A stretch of DNA of 64,000 bases from Streptomyces lasiicapitis. GTDB taxonomy: Bacteria > Actinomycetota > Actinomycetes > Streptomycetales > Streptomycetaceae. Both the position numbers and the translations under genes were made by a program. Below the pieces are notes generated by a model. It did not search any database, was not told the origin of the DNA, and saw nothing but the letters and a program-made list of their open reading frames with translations. This document shows positions 17,583-26,268 of the stretch, one piece after another. The number at the start of each line of letters is the position of its first letter. Position 1 is the first letter of the stretch. The DNA lies in assembly GCF_014646335.1 (NCBI RefSeq), contig NZ_BMNG01000016.1, forward strand, positions 1 through 64,000, in the 5' to 3' direction.

Positions 17583-17613
17583 ACACTAGAACCTCTATCA
17601 GGCTTCAGGTCAA
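17583..17613 (-). promoter_or_regulatory. MerR-type promoter candidate for the NmrA gene
   Basis: On the minus strand TTGACC (17613-17608) and TAGTGT (17588-17583) are separated by 19 bp, and the spacer has an imperfect dyad (GAAGCCT / AGAGGTTC). An overlong spacer with a dyad is the hallmark of MerR-family activation. No MerR gene is in the window beside it. Confidence 0.5.
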
Positions 17614-18039
17614 GAAAACGCCTGGTCATTCCCGTGGCTGGGCACGTACACCGCTCACGTACAGAGAGCTCGACGTGCTCCAACTGGCGTACACGCGACG
17701 GGTACCGGGACCGTCCGATCGGGCAGGGGCTCTGCAGATGAGCTCGTACGCGGACACCGCCGGCCGTGCGGCCTACCCCTCGCCCACGGGCATGATCCGC
17801 ACCAGAGAGCTCCTCGGCCGCGGAGGCGTTGCACACGCCCCGGGGCCGCGGGTCCGCCCCGTGTGCCTGGGCTTGGACAAGACGCCGTTCGCCCATGTGA
17901 TGGTGCGCCAGGCTGACCGGCATGGTCACAAATTCAGACGTCGGACCGGTCGCCACGACGAGCGAGATCCTCACCGCACTCACGGCCGTTGGATCGCAGG
18001 CATCTTTCCACGGTCAGCCCGCTGCCCGGAATCAAGTCC
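17614..18039. other. Intergenic region, no supported gene
   Basis: About 425 bp between the NmrA promoter and the gamma-glutamylcyclotransferase gene. Frames are open but composition and lack of ribosome sites argue against genes. I see no repeats or hairpins of note. Confidence 0.4.
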
Positions 18040-18402
18040 TCAAACGGCATTTCGGGCGGACTCAAGGTATGCCCACGCCTTCGCGCCCGACACGAGAGTC
18101 ACCTCGACGCGCGCGTAGTCGTCGACCTCATAGTCGTCCGCCGCGGCCAACTCCTCATCGGTCAGCTCCAGTACGGCGCCCTCGACTGCGTCGGCGGGGT
18201 CGTCCGACGGTACGACGAGCAGGTGCCGGTCGGTGCCGCTGACCGCTATGACGTCAGGGTCCGTGATCCAGATCTCTGTCGTGCGGTATCCGGGCAGCGC
18301 GTCGCGGCGGCCCTGAAGAAGACGGCCGAAGCGTGCGAGCTGAACCTCGCGCATCTGCAGCGTCCCGTAGGTGAAAAGGGAGTGGTGGGCGGAGAGCGCC
18401 AT
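18040..18402 (-). CDS. Gamma-glutamylcyclotransferase-family protein
   Basis: A 120-aa protein of the GGCT/AIG2 fold. HSLFTYGTLQMREVQ near the N-terminus carries the YGTL substrate loop, and the conserved acidic catalytic residue is in LTDEELAAADDYEVDDY. Family members release 5-oxoproline from gamma-glutamyl amines, though many bacterial ones are uncharacterised. ATG 18402 is preferred over a TTG eight codons earlier. Confidence 0.85.
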   Translation of the reverse strand: MALSAHHSLFTYGTLQMREVQLARFGRLLQGRRDALPGYRTTEIWITDPDVIAVSGTDRHLLVVPSDDPADAVEGAVLELTDEELAAADDYEVDDYARVEVTLVSGAKAWAYLESARNAV

Positions 18403-18433
18403 GTCGGTGGAACCCTGTTCGAGCAAGAAGTCC

Positions 18434-18469
18434 GGGGACGCCGGGAGGTGCGTTCCTCCCGGCGTCCCC
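18434..18469. terminator. Strong terminator hairpin
   Basis: A perfect 15-bp stem, GGGGACGCCGGGAGG with loop TGCGTT, just past the stop of the MMPL gene on the minus strand. It separates that operon from the GGCT gene. Confidence 0.8.
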
Positions 18470-18492
18470 TGCTGCTTGCGCTGCCGCCTACG

Positions 18493-20871
18493 TCAGCGGC
18501 GCAGGTCCGCATCCGCGTAGTCGCCCTGGCCCGGCGCCTCGGGGGCGCCCGCGTCGGACTCCGGCCCGCGCTGCTCGTGGCGCTCGATCTCCACCCGCGG
18601 CAGCAGCTTGGCCAGCGGCGCCGGGAGCCACCAGGCACGGCGGCCGAGGAGCTGCATCACGGCGGGCACGATCAGGCACCGGATCAGCACCGCGTCCAGC
18701 AGGATCGCCACCGCCAGGCCCAGGCCGAACTGCTGCAGCATCCGCTCTGGGCTGAGGATGAAGGCCGCGAAGACCACGATCATGATGGCCGCGGCGGCCG
18801 TGATCACCTTGCCGGTGTGCGCCAGCCCCTCCCGCACGGCGTGCGAGGGGTCCTTGGTGCTCTCCCACTCCTCGTGGATGCGGGAGAGCAGGAACACCTC
18901 GTAGTCCATGGAGAGACCGAAGACGATCGCGAAGATCATCACCGGTATGAACGCCTCGACCGGCCCCTCCTGAACCCCGAACCACCCCTCCTGGAAGACC
19001 AGCGTGACCGCGCCCAACGAGGCCCCGATGCTCAACAGGTTGAGCAGTGCCGCCTTCAGCGGAATCAGCACCGAGCGGAACACGGCCATCAACAGCAATG
19101 CCGAGAGCCCCACCACAATGGCGACGAAGACCGGGATGCGGTCCTGCACCTTCATCGAGAAGTCCTCGGCCGCCGCCGTCGCACCGCCGACCAGGAACTG
19201 CGTGCCGGTCTCCTGCTCGACGCGCGGCAGGATGTCGTCCCGCAGCGAGCTGACCAGGTCGGAGGTCGCCTCGGCCTGCGGCGCGGAGGCCGGGTAGGCG
19301 ATGAGCAGCGCCACCGAGGGGTCCTTCGTCGGGATGGCCGGGGAGACGGCCGCGATGCCGGTGGTGTCCTCGAGCGTCGTACGGAGCGTGCCCGCCGCGC
19401 CCTTGACCGGCTCGCCCTTCTCCTCGCCGTCCGCGTCCGAACCATCCGCGACGACGATCAGCGGGCCGTTGAAGCCGGGCCCGAAGCCGTCTGCGAGCAG
19501 GTCGTACGCCTGACGGCTGGTGGTGGACTCCGCGTCGTTCCCGGCGTCCGCGAAACCGAGACGCATGTTCAGCGCGGGTGCGGCCAGCGCGCCCAGGGCC
19601 ACCACGGCGACCAGCAGCGCCGCCCACGGGTGCCGCTGCACGCCGCCGCCCCAGCGGCGCCAGGCCGTGCCCTCCTCCTTGCGGCCACGGGCCGCCTGCC
19701 TGCGGGCCCGCTTGAGCACATTGCGCCGGATACGGCCGCCGAAGGCGCTCAGCAGCGCGGGGAGCAGCGTCAGCGAGGCGATCATGGTGACCAGCACGGT
19801 CAGGGCCATCGCCAGGGCCACGCCCTGGAGCGAACCGAGACCGAGCGCATACATGCCGAGCAGCGCGATGATGACCGTGCAGCCCGCGAAGAAGACGGTA
19901 CGGCCCGCCGCGTCAAGGGCGACGCGCGCGGCACGCTCCTGCCCGGGGCGGCCGGCGCGGTCGGCGGCCTTGCGGGAAGCCCGGTCCTTGCCCTCATCAG
20001 CACCGCCGCCTGCGAGGGAGCCGTCCCCGGCCGCCTCGACCAGCAGCTCCGTGCGGTACCGGGAGAAGATCAGCAGCGCGTAGTCGATGCCGACACCCAG
20101 CCCGACCAGCATCATCAGCGGCGGGGTGAAGTCCGCGAGCGTCACGAAGTGCGAGGCCATCACGATCAGTCCCATGGTGCTGCCCACCGCGAACAGCGCC
20201 GTGATCACCGGCAGTCCGGCCGCGACCACCGAGCCGAACAGGAAGACCAGGATGATCAGCGCGCCCAGCATGCCCACACCCTCGGCGGCGCCGCCCTCAC
20301 CTTCCTCCGCGTTGCGGATGGCGTCGCCGCCCAGCTCGACCCGCAGCCCGTCACCCTCGAACTCCTGGGCCGTGTCGATCAGTTCGACCCGCTCCTCCTT
20401 GGGCACCTCCTCGGCCAGGCCGTCCAGGGTGACGGTCGCGTAGCCGGTGGTGCCGTCGCGGGAGACGGCGGACTTGTCGTCGTACGGGCTCACCACCGCG
20501 GTGACGCTGTCCTGTGCGGCGACCTTCTTCAGCATCGCCGCGACGCGCTTCTCGTGCGCGGCGGTCCGCAGGCCGTCCTCGTCCCGGACGACGATCTGGA
20601 TGCTGTCGCCCGCCTGCGCGGCGCCCTTCTCCTCCATCGTCTGCTGCGCCTGGTGGGACTCGGTGCCCGGGAGGGAGAAGTCGTTGCGGTAGTCGTTGCC
20701 CACCACCATGGACAGCGCCTGTACGCCGATGAGCACCGCGGCCCACAGCGCCAGCGCCCGCCACTTGTGGCGGAAGGAGAAGGCGGCGATCCGCTCGAAG
20801 ATCCCCGGCCCCCTCTGCCCTCCTCCGGCCGTGCCCCTGTGGGCCCGCGGCCCGGTCCGTGCGTTGCTCAT
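18493..20871 (-). CDS. MMPL/RND-family transporter
   Basis: A 792-aa membrane protein with the MMPL layout: one N-terminal TM, a large extracellular loop, five TMs (from MLGALIILVFLFGSVVAAGL), a second loop and another five-TM block near the C-terminus (VFVAIVVGLSALLLMAVFRS onward). The RND signature GLGVGIDYALLIFSRYRTE and its second-half counterpart FGLSMDYEVFLLSRIHEE are both present. Such proteins export lipids, drugs or siderophores using the proton gradient. ATG 20871 overlaps the stop of the CydB-like gene (ATGA) and has GGAA upstream. A two-component system lies close by. Confidence 0.92.
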   Translation of the reverse strand: MSNARTGPRAHRGTAGGGQRGPGIFERIAAFSFRHKWRALALWAAVLIGVQALSMVVGNDYRNDFSLPGTESHQAQQTMEEKGAAQAGDSIQIVVRDEDGLRTAAHEKRVAAMLKKVAAQDSVTAVVSPYDDKSAVSRDGTTGYATVTLDGLAEEVPKEERVELIDTAQEFEGDGLRVELGGDAIRNAEEGEGGAAEGVGMLGALIILVFLFGSVVAAGLPVITALFAVGSTMGLIVMASHFVTLADFTPPLMMLVGLGVGIDYALLIFSRYRTELLVEAAGDGSLAGGGADEGKDRASRKAADRAGRPGQERAARVALDAAGRTVFFAGCTVIIALLGMYALGLGSLQGVALAMALTVLVTMIASLTLLPALLSAFGGRIRRNVLKRARRQAARGRKEEGTAWRRWGGGVQRHPWAALLVAVVALGALAAPALNMRLGFADAGNDAESTTSRQAYDLLADGFGPGFNGPLIVVADGSDADGEEKGEPVKGAAGTLRTTLEDTTGIAAVSPAIPTKDPSVALLIAYPASAPQAEATSDLVSSLRDDILPRVEQETGTQFLVGGATAAAEDFSMKVQDRIPVFVAIVVGLSALLLMAVFRSVLIPLKAALLNLLSIGASLGAVTLVFQEGWFGVQEGPVEAFIPVMIFAIVFGLSMDYEVFLLSRIHEEWESTKDPSHAVREGLAHTGKVITAAAAIMIVVFAAFILSPERMLQQFGLGLAVAILLDAVLIRCLIVPAVMQLLGRRAWWLPAPLAKLLPRVEIERHEQRGPESDAGAPEAPGQGDYADADLRR

Positions 20872-21779
20872 GACGGTTCCTCCGTGTCTCTACGCATGTT
20901 CGTCTCGTCGTCTTCGTCGGCGAATCCGCGATCCGGATTTCCGAAGCTGTGAAGTCCTGTGCTGTGCGGGCCACCTCGTCGGCTGCCGCGGAAGGTCGAG
21001 CGGAAGGCCGGGCGGAGAGTGTCCGGGAAGGTGCGCCGGGCCGGTATCTGCGCGGCGGCCAGCAGCGCCACGACGGCCGCCAGCAGCGGCACGACCACCC
21101 ACGGCAGCCATGCCAGCCACGTCGGCGACCCGCCCACCGGCCCGTCCACCACCGCGTCCCACAGCGGCAGTTGGAGGCCGCAGACCAGCGGCAGCGCCGC
21201 CATCGCCACGGAGGTCAGCGCGTACGACTCGCGTGAGCCGCCGCGTCCCGCCAGCAGCCGGGCCCGCTCGAAGGGCCTGCCGGTGAGCCGCCGCGTCCCG
21301 AAGCCCAGCCCGTGCAGGGCGAACAGCAGGGCCATAGCGAGCGCCACGACGGCCACCGACCCGGCTGCGGTCGTAGCGATCGTTCCGCCGGTGAGCAGCG
21401 CGGCCAGCAGCCAACTCCAGCCGAGCACCGTCAGCCAACACCCGTACACCGACGCCTGGTTGGGACGCAGCAGACCCGCACGGCGCACCGCCAGGCCGAG
21501 CAGCAGCACGAGGAGCGCGGGACAGCGCTCACGGAGCAACTCCCCCGCCAGCTGCGGCAGACAGGTCAGGAGCACCCCGGCCGCGGCGACCAGCCACGCG
21601 GCGCCACCGCGTGCCGAGGCGGCAAGCACCTGCCGCCGTTCGCGCGGGTCGCGGGCCAGCCAGGGCAGCAGCATGCCCAGGCCAAGACCGGCCCCCACGA
21701 CGACGAAGTAACCGGCGATGAAGAAGCCGAGCAGCCCGATCGCGAGCTTTCCGAGCACCGCCTCCACCGACGTGTCCAC
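20868..21779 (-). CDS. CydB-like membrane protein coupled to the MMPL transporter
   Basis: A 303-aa protein with about eight TM helices. The N-terminal part (GYFVVVGAGLGLGMLLPWLA, then RDPRERRQVLAASARGG) lines up with the start of cytochrome bd oxidase subunit II (GYFVLDGFDLGVGMLLP, ER..V). The family's DGNEVW motif is replaced by neutral residues, and no cydA lies nearby. It is therefore probably a derived, non-oxidase paralogue. GTG 21779 sits eight bases after AAGGAGG; the GTG at 21788 is too close to that site. Its stop overlaps the MMPL start, so the two are co-translated and probably form one complex. Confidence 0.7.
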   Translation of the reverse strand: MDTSVEAVLGKLAIGLLGFFIAGYFVVVGAGLGLGMLLPWLARDPRERRQVLAASARGGAAWLVAAAGVLLTCLPQLAGELLRERCPALLVLLLGLAVRRAGLLRPNQASVYGCWLTVLGWSWLLAALLTGGTIATTAAGSVAVVALAMALLFALHGLGFGTRRLTGRPFERARLLAGRGGSRESYALTSVAMAALPLVCGLQLPLWDAVVDGPVGGSPTWLAWLPWVVVPLLAAVVALLAAAQIPARRTFPDTLRPAFRSTFRGSRRGGPHSTGLHSFGNPDRGFADEDDETNMRRDTEEPS

Positions 21780-22026
21780 CGCCGTCACCTCCTTCTGTGC
21801 TCCCGGCCCCTCGGCCTGGGAACACAGTGCGGTGACGGCTTGGTGCGCCGCGTCAGCCTGGGGTCACGACCCGGCGTACCCCAGGAGTTGCGTCCGCAGG
21901 GGGCGCCGTACCACCAGAGTTGCGGCCACCCCCGAGGCACCCCTGGCATGCGGATGTCACAACCCACCCGACAAGGCGCCCCGGGCATCGAAGAGCTTCC
22001 AGCGGCTCCGCAGGGCCGGACGCGGC

Positions 22027-22165
22027 TCAGCGGGAGAGGATGGCGAGGGCCTCGACTTCGAGAGGCCGCTCGGGGCGGACGAGTCCGGCCACCTGGAGGG
22101 CCGAACTGGCGGGCGGGCTCGCCGTGTCGACATGCGCGTCACGGGCCGCCCGTACCTCTTCCCGG
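22027..22165 (-). pseudogene. RidA (YjgF)-family C-terminal fragment
   Basis: The minus strand reads VRAARDAHVDTASPPASSAL, QVAGLVRPERPLEVEALAIL and stops. This is the terminal helix and strands of a RidA-type enamine deaminase, with the Arg and Glu positions in place. No N-terminal half exists. The rest of 21780-22206 shows nothing else. Confidence 0.5.
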
Positions 22166-22206
22166 CCTGCTCAGGCGGCCGGGACGGCCGGCGTCAGCGC
22201 TTCGGG

Positions 22207-22872
22207 CTATCCCAGCCAGCCTGGGGTGATCATGCCGGACTCGTAGGCCAGAACGACCAGTTGGGCCCGGTCCCGGACGCCCAGCTTCGTCATCACCCGA
22301 CTCACATGGGTCTTCGCCGTTGCCGGGCTCAGTACGAGTCGCTGGGCGATCTCGTCGTTGGTCAGCCCCGCACCCACCAGGCCCATCACCTCGCGCTCCC
22401 GCTGGGTGAGGCTGTTGAGCCGGGTGTCCGGCTCGGGGCGCTTGACGCGGCCCGCGAACTCCGCGATCAGACGCCGCGTCACGGTCGGGGCGATCAGCGC
22501 GTCGCCGCGCGCGGCGACCCGTACGGCGTGCAGCAGTTCCATCGGTTCGGTGTCCTTGACCAGGAAGCCCGAGGCGCCGGCGCGCAGCGCCCCGTACACG
22601 TGGTCGTCGACGTCGAAGGTGGTGAGGATGACCACCCGTACGCCCTCAAGGCGCTGGTCGCCGACGATCTCGCCGGTGGCCTCGAGGCCGTCCTTCTCCG
22701 GCATCCGGATGTCCATGAGGACGACGTCCGGCCGCAGTTCGCGGGCGAGGCGTACGGCCTCCACGCCGTTCGCGGCCTCGCCGACGACCTCCATGTCGTC
22801 CTCGTCGTCGAGGATCGAGCGGAACCCGGCCCGCACGAGTGTCTGGTCATCGGCCAGCACAACCCTGATCAT
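22207..22872 (-). CDS. NarL-type response regulator
   Basis: A 221-aa regulator. The receiver domain has Asp in VLMDIRMP (residue ~54), DDQ at 8-10 and Lys in FLVKDTEP. The C-terminal LuxR HTH is LTQREREVMGLVGAGLTNDE followed by LSPATAKTHVSRVMTKLGVR. ATG 22872 overlaps the kinase stop (ATGA) with GGAGGA upstream. It probably controls its own operon and perhaps the MMPL/CydB-like pair downstream. Confidence 0.93.
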   Translation of the reverse strand: MIRVVLADDQTLVRAGFRSILDDEDDMEVVGEAANGVEAVRLARELRPDVVLMDIRMPEKDGLEATGEIVGDQRLEGVRVVILTTFDVDDHVYGALRAGASGFLVKDTEPMELLHAVRVAARGDALIAPTVTRRLIAEFAGRVKRPEPDTRLNSLTQREREVMGLVGAGLTNDEIAQRLVLSPATAKTHVSRVMTKLGVRDRAQLVVLAYESGMITPGWLG

Positions 22873-24107
22873 CTTCTGTCCTCCACCGGAATCCGTGCCT
22901 CCACCCGGAAGCCGGAGATGCCTCCGGTGCGGCCCGGGATGTTCTCCGCCATCAGTTCGCCGCCGAGGGCCCGTGCCCGTTCGGCCATGCCGCCAAGTCC
23001 GCTGCCGCCGAGGCCGGTGGCACTGTGCCGGCCCGCGCCGTCGAGCACGCCGGGCATGCCCTTGCCGTTGTCCTCGATGCGTACGCGCACGCTCGTGTCA
23101 CCGCCGTCGCCGGCGTCGGCGCCGTCGTGCTCCAGCCGTACCGTGACCACCGCCTCCGTCGCCTCCGCGTGCCGCACGATGTTCGTCAGCGACTCCTGCA
23201 CGATCCGGTACGCCGCCAGCCCCACCTGGGGCGGCAGCCGCGGCACCTCCTCCGGTACCTCCATCACCGTACGCACCGAGAGTCCGGCCGTGGACGCCCG
23301 GTCCGCCAGCCCGGCGATCTCCGTCAGTCCGGCGTCGGCGGGGACGGTCGGCACCGCCTCGTCCACCTGCCGGAGCACGCCGAGCGTCGCCCGCAGTTCG
23401 CGCAGCGCCTCGCGGCTGGTGTCCCGGATGGCCTCCATCGCGGGCGCCATCTCGGCCGCGCCGGTCCTGCCCTTGGCGTGCCGGTGCATGGCGGCGCTCG
23501 ACTGCACGTTGATCAGCGAGATGTTGTGGCCGAGCACGTCGTGCAGCTCGCGCGCGATCCGCAGCCGCTCCTCGATCGCCGACTGCCGTGCCCGTACGTC
23601 GCGTTCCCGCTCCGCCGCCAGTGCGCGCTGCTCGACCTCGCGCAGATAGGCCAGCCTGGTGCTGTACGCGTGGCCCGCCGCGACCAGGCCGACGAACCAG
23701 CCGAGCAGCAGGAAGATCGAGGTGTCGTCCACGTGGCGGCCGTCCGAGGAGCTGATCTGCTCCGGGATGGCGATCATCAGCATGGTCGACACCGCGAGGG
23801 TGACGGCGGCGAGCAGATAGCCCTCGGCCGCGACGGTGAACAGCGCGAAGGCGAAGGCGATCAGCAGCACCGGCACATCGCGTTCCGAGACCGGGAAGTA
23901 GGCCATGCTGCAGGCCAGCACGAACACCGCGACCCACACCGGCCGGCGCCGCCGCCAGCGGAGCGCGACGAAGCCCGCCAGCGTCAGCGCCGCGGACAGG
24001 ACGGTGACGGGTGCGGAATCGCCGGACGAGCTTTCGAGCGCGAGATCCGCGATCGCGAGGACCGCGGCCACCACGCCGACGAGCACGGCTCGTGGAGACA
24101 GGGACAT
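22869..24107 (-). CDS. Sensor histidine kinase (HisKA_3)
   Basis: A 412-aa kinase. It has five or six N-terminal TM helices, then the HisKA_3 dimerisation box ARELHDVLGHNISLINVQSS with the phospho-acceptor His. The ATPase domain follows with N-box RIVQESLTNIVRHA, IEDNGKGMPG and GGSGLGGMAERARAL. It phosphorylates the adjacent NarL-type regulator. I start at ATG 24107; an in-frame start at 24143 is possible. A 9-bp inverted repeat 38 bp upstream is a likely operator. Confidence 0.9.
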   Translation of the reverse strand: MSLSPRAVLVGVVAAVLAIADLALESSSGDSAPVTVLSAALTLAGFVALRWRRRRPVWVAVFVLACSMAYFPVSERDVPVLLIAFAFALFTVAAEGYLLAAVTLAVSTMLMIAIPEQISSSDGRHVDDTSIFLLLGWFVGLVAAGHAYSTRLAYLREVEQRALAAERERDVRARQSAIEERLRIARELHDVLGHNISLINVQSSAAMHRHAKGRTGAAEMAPAMEAIRDTSREALRELRATLGVLRQVDEAVPTVPADAGLTEIAGLADRASTAGLSVRTVMEVPEEVPRLPPQVGLAAYRIVQESLTNIVRHAEATEAVVTVRLEHDGADAGDGGDTSVRVRIEDNGKGMPGVLDGAGRHSATGLGGSGLGGMAERARALGGELMAENIPGRTGGISGFRVEARIPVEDRR

Positions 24108-24144
24108 GCGGGGAAGCGTACGTAAGTTGATCGCGACCAGCACC

Positions 24145-24167
24145 CCTCTCGTATCTCGTACGAGAGG
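24145..24167. promoter_or_regulatory. Operator-like inverted repeat upstream of the kinase
   Basis: CCTCTCGTA, five bases, then TACGAGAGG: a perfect 9-bp inverted repeat 38 bp ahead of the kinase ATG. Position and symmetry suit a dimeric regulator, perhaps the operon's own response regulator. Confidence 0.5.
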
Positions 24168-24420
24168 ACGGACCGCGCGATGTCCAACTGCCCGCAGCCC
24201 GCGACCCGACAGACGGTTTGGGTGTGGCAGGGTCCGCCGCGGGCGCCATGCGCTGCGGACGCTGCACCGGATCTGGATGCACGAGCGGACGCGTCAACGC
24301 GGGAGGCCGGGCGCGGACGATCTGCGTCGCGCGCCGGGGTGCGCGCGGGTTGCCGCTGATGGTGCGCGGGCGGACGCTGTGTACACCTTCCGATCGGCCC
24401 GCTCCAACGAGGGGGTGTCT

Positions 24421-25122
24421 ATGCCGTGCGGCGTGGTGAAGTGGTTCGATCCGGTCCGCGGCGTGGGTGCCATCGCGCTGGACGACGGAGGAGCCGACGC
24501 GGTGGCTCACCGCTCGGCAGTCCACGGCGTGGCCGAACCCCTGCTGGTCGAGGGCGACCGGGTGCGCTGCGACGTCACGCAGGATGGCTGGGCGGTACGG
24601 GCCGACAACATCCGCCCGGTGACCCCGGAGGGCTGTCCGCCGACCGAGAGCCCGGGACGTGGCACGGCTGCGCACCAAGAAGCCGGCCGACTCGTTGAGT
24701 TGCAAGGGAGCATCAGGCTCCCCTGCCGAGGGCCCGGCAGCGTGCGCCGGGCCCTCGGTGCCGTCATCGAGTGGCTGCTGCGTGCGCCAGCGTGGAGCAG
24801 TGCGCTTCTTGGACGCGCGCCGCGGCGAGTGGGTGGCAATGCATCTGCCGCGCCAGGGACTCCCGTTGCCGGGGCACGGCGGAGTCGTTCGCCGGATGTG
24901 GAAGCATTCGGTACTGGCCAGAGCCCGGCCCTCGACGTCGTACGTGCCGACGCCGGGGGCACGACACCTCGAGTCGACGACGTGGGCGATTGCCCATGGT
25001 GCGCGCAGTTGCAGGAAGCCGATGCCGCGGGCCGGCAGGTGCCAGAAACGGTAGTTGGTGCGCCGGCGCCGTGGATGGTTCCCCCGGGCCTGCCGCCCCG
25101 TCGCACAGAGTCGGACCTCTGA
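24421..25122 (+). CDS. Cold-shock-domain protein with an unexplained C-terminal extension
   Basis: ATG 24421 follows GAGGGGG. Residues 1-67 (MPCGVVKWFDPVRGVGAIAL, then VLLVEGDRV-like and RADNIRPV) are a cold-shock domain. The RNA-binding KWF is kept, but the GFGFI and VFVH motifs are altered to GVGAIA and AVAH. The frame then runs on for ~165 residues of unrelated, low-complexity sequence to 25122, passing straight through two strong hairpins at 24706-24758. A frame-shifted stop at 24696-24698 would give a ~92-aa protein ending before the hairpins. I suspect the extension is not real, or arose by a frameshift. Confidence 0.5.
   Translation: MPCGVVKWFDPVRGVGAIALDDGGADAVAHRSAVHGVAEPLLVEGDRVRCDVTQDGWAVRADNIRPVTPEGCPPTESPGRGTAAHQEAGRLVELQGSIRLPCRGPGSVRRALGAVIEWLLRAPAWSSALLGRAPRRVGGNASAAPGTPVAGARRSRSPDVEAFGTGQSPALDVVRADAGGTTPRVDDVGDCPWCAQLQEADAAGRQVPETVVGAPAPWMVPPGLPPRRTESDL
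24706..24758. terminator. Two consecutive terminator-type hairpins
   Basis: GGGAGC/GCTCCC (24706-24722) and a perfect 13-bp stem CCGAGGGCCCGGC with a 7-base loop (24726-24758). They fit the end of the cold-shock-domain gene, although the open frame continues through them. Confidence 0.7.
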
Positions 25123-25287
25123 CGACGAAAACCCCGGACCGCCCTATCGACGCGGCGTTCGCGACGCCGGGCGGCGAGGTCCTCGGCTGCGGCATCCCCA
25201 CTGACCTCCCGGAGACAGACTGCAGGGCCGCCGGCGACCATCTGCCGGTGCCGGCGGCCCTGCGGGTCCCGGCCGCGGGACAGCGGC

Positions 25288-26268
25288 CTACGGGCGCTGC
25301 TTCACCCGGTCGACGATCCCCCAGTCCACTACGTGCGACAGCTGGACGTACTTCTTCTTCCCGGAAGCCGAGATCCGCTCGTCGCGGAAGCCCAGGAATT
25401 CATACGACGCCGGGTCGAAGATCAGGTACTTGCCTTCGTAGGGCTCGCGCCCGGTATGGGCGATCCCCACCCCGGTCCGCCCGGCGGAGTCCTTCACTCC
25501 CGGAATCGTCTTGACGCCGGGCACAAGGGCCAGCGCCTCGTACGCCGCGGGGCGCAGTCCCTGGGGCAGCACCGGGTTCTTCAGGAGCTCGCCGAGCAGC
25601 CAGTAGGCCTCGTACCGATCGAGCTTGTCGAGGTCGCTGATCGACCGGCCGTCGGACCCGCCCCGGGAGCCGAGGGAGAGGATGGCCCAGATGAGCTTCT
25701 CCGGGTCTTGGGGCAGCTTCTTCAGCTCGCTCCACTTCCGGGGTGGCCACACCCCGCCGCCCTTCCCCGCGGGCTCCTCCCACATCTCGCGGCCCAGTTC
25801 CATGGTCAAGGAGGGCTTGGAGACGTCCACCGAGTCCCACATCTCGTCGGTGTAGGTCTTGACCTTGCCGGTCTTCTGCTCGGTCTCCTTGATGATCCGC
25901 TTCGAGTAGATGAACTGGTCGTCGCGCGGCGCCACCGGCCCCTTCTCTTGCTTGCGCTCCCACGCCGCCGCCCCGTTCAGCACCGCGGCGGCGTTCTCCA
26001 CCCGCGGGGTGCTCGTGCGCGGTGCGCCGCCCTCGCCGGAGCCTTCCGTGCCGATGAGCACCGCCGTCCCCGTAACCGCCGTGGCGACCACCGCGGCCGC
26101 CGCGAGGCGCAGTGCATGGCGGCGACCGGGGCCGGTGCGGGTGCCGGTGTGCTGGTCCGCGTGGGCCATCGCGTTGAGCAGCCGGTGCCGGGCCCGGTCC
26201 CGGGCCGGGCCGGTGAGCGGGGCCGCGTCCGCGTCCCACTCCCTCAAGAGTTCGAGTTCGTCATGCAT
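25288..26268 (-). CDS. CU044_5270-family protein, partner of the ECF sigma factor
   Basis: A 326-aa protein. It has a cytoplasmic N-terminal ~45 residues (MHDELELLREWDADAAPLTG), one TM helix (HALRLAAAAVVATAVTGTAV) and a large exported domain. This layout and the motif GVGIAHTGREPYEGKYLIFD, then PASYEFLG are typical of CU044_5270 proteins, which sit beside ECF sigma genes. The ATG at 26268 overlaps the sigma-factor stop by 8 bp. An anti-sigma role is plausible from topology and gene order but not proven for this family. Confidence 0.85.
   Translation of the reverse strand: MHDELELLREWDADAAPLTGPARDRARHRLLNAMAHADQHTGTRTGPGRRHALRLAAAAVVATAVTGTAVLIGTEGSGEGGAPRTSTPRVENAAAVLNGAAAWERKQEKGPVAPRDDQFIYSKRIIKETEQKTGKVKTYTDEMWDSVDVSKPSLTMELGREMWEEPAGKGGGVWPPRKWSELKKLPQDPEKLIWAILSLGSRGGSDGRSISDLDKLDRYEAYWLLGELLKNPVLPQGLRPAAYEALALVPGVKTIPGVKDSAGRTGVGIAHTGREPYEGKYLIFDPASYEFLGFRDERISASGKKKYVQLSHVVDWGIVDRVKQRP

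Noticed and set aside
17989..20952. 987-codon plus-strand frame opposite the MMPL transporter
   Set aside because: Gln/Arg/His-rich shadow; the MMPL gene on the minus strand is unambiguous.
20868..21779. Genuine cytochrome bd oxidase subunit II
   Set aside because: The DGNEVW motif and a cydA partner are missing; only the N-terminal helix pattern fits.
24659..25054. Second gene after the cold-shock domain in another frame
   Set aside because: It begins at a GTG without a ribosome site, crosses the terminator hairpins and has no recognisable protein features.
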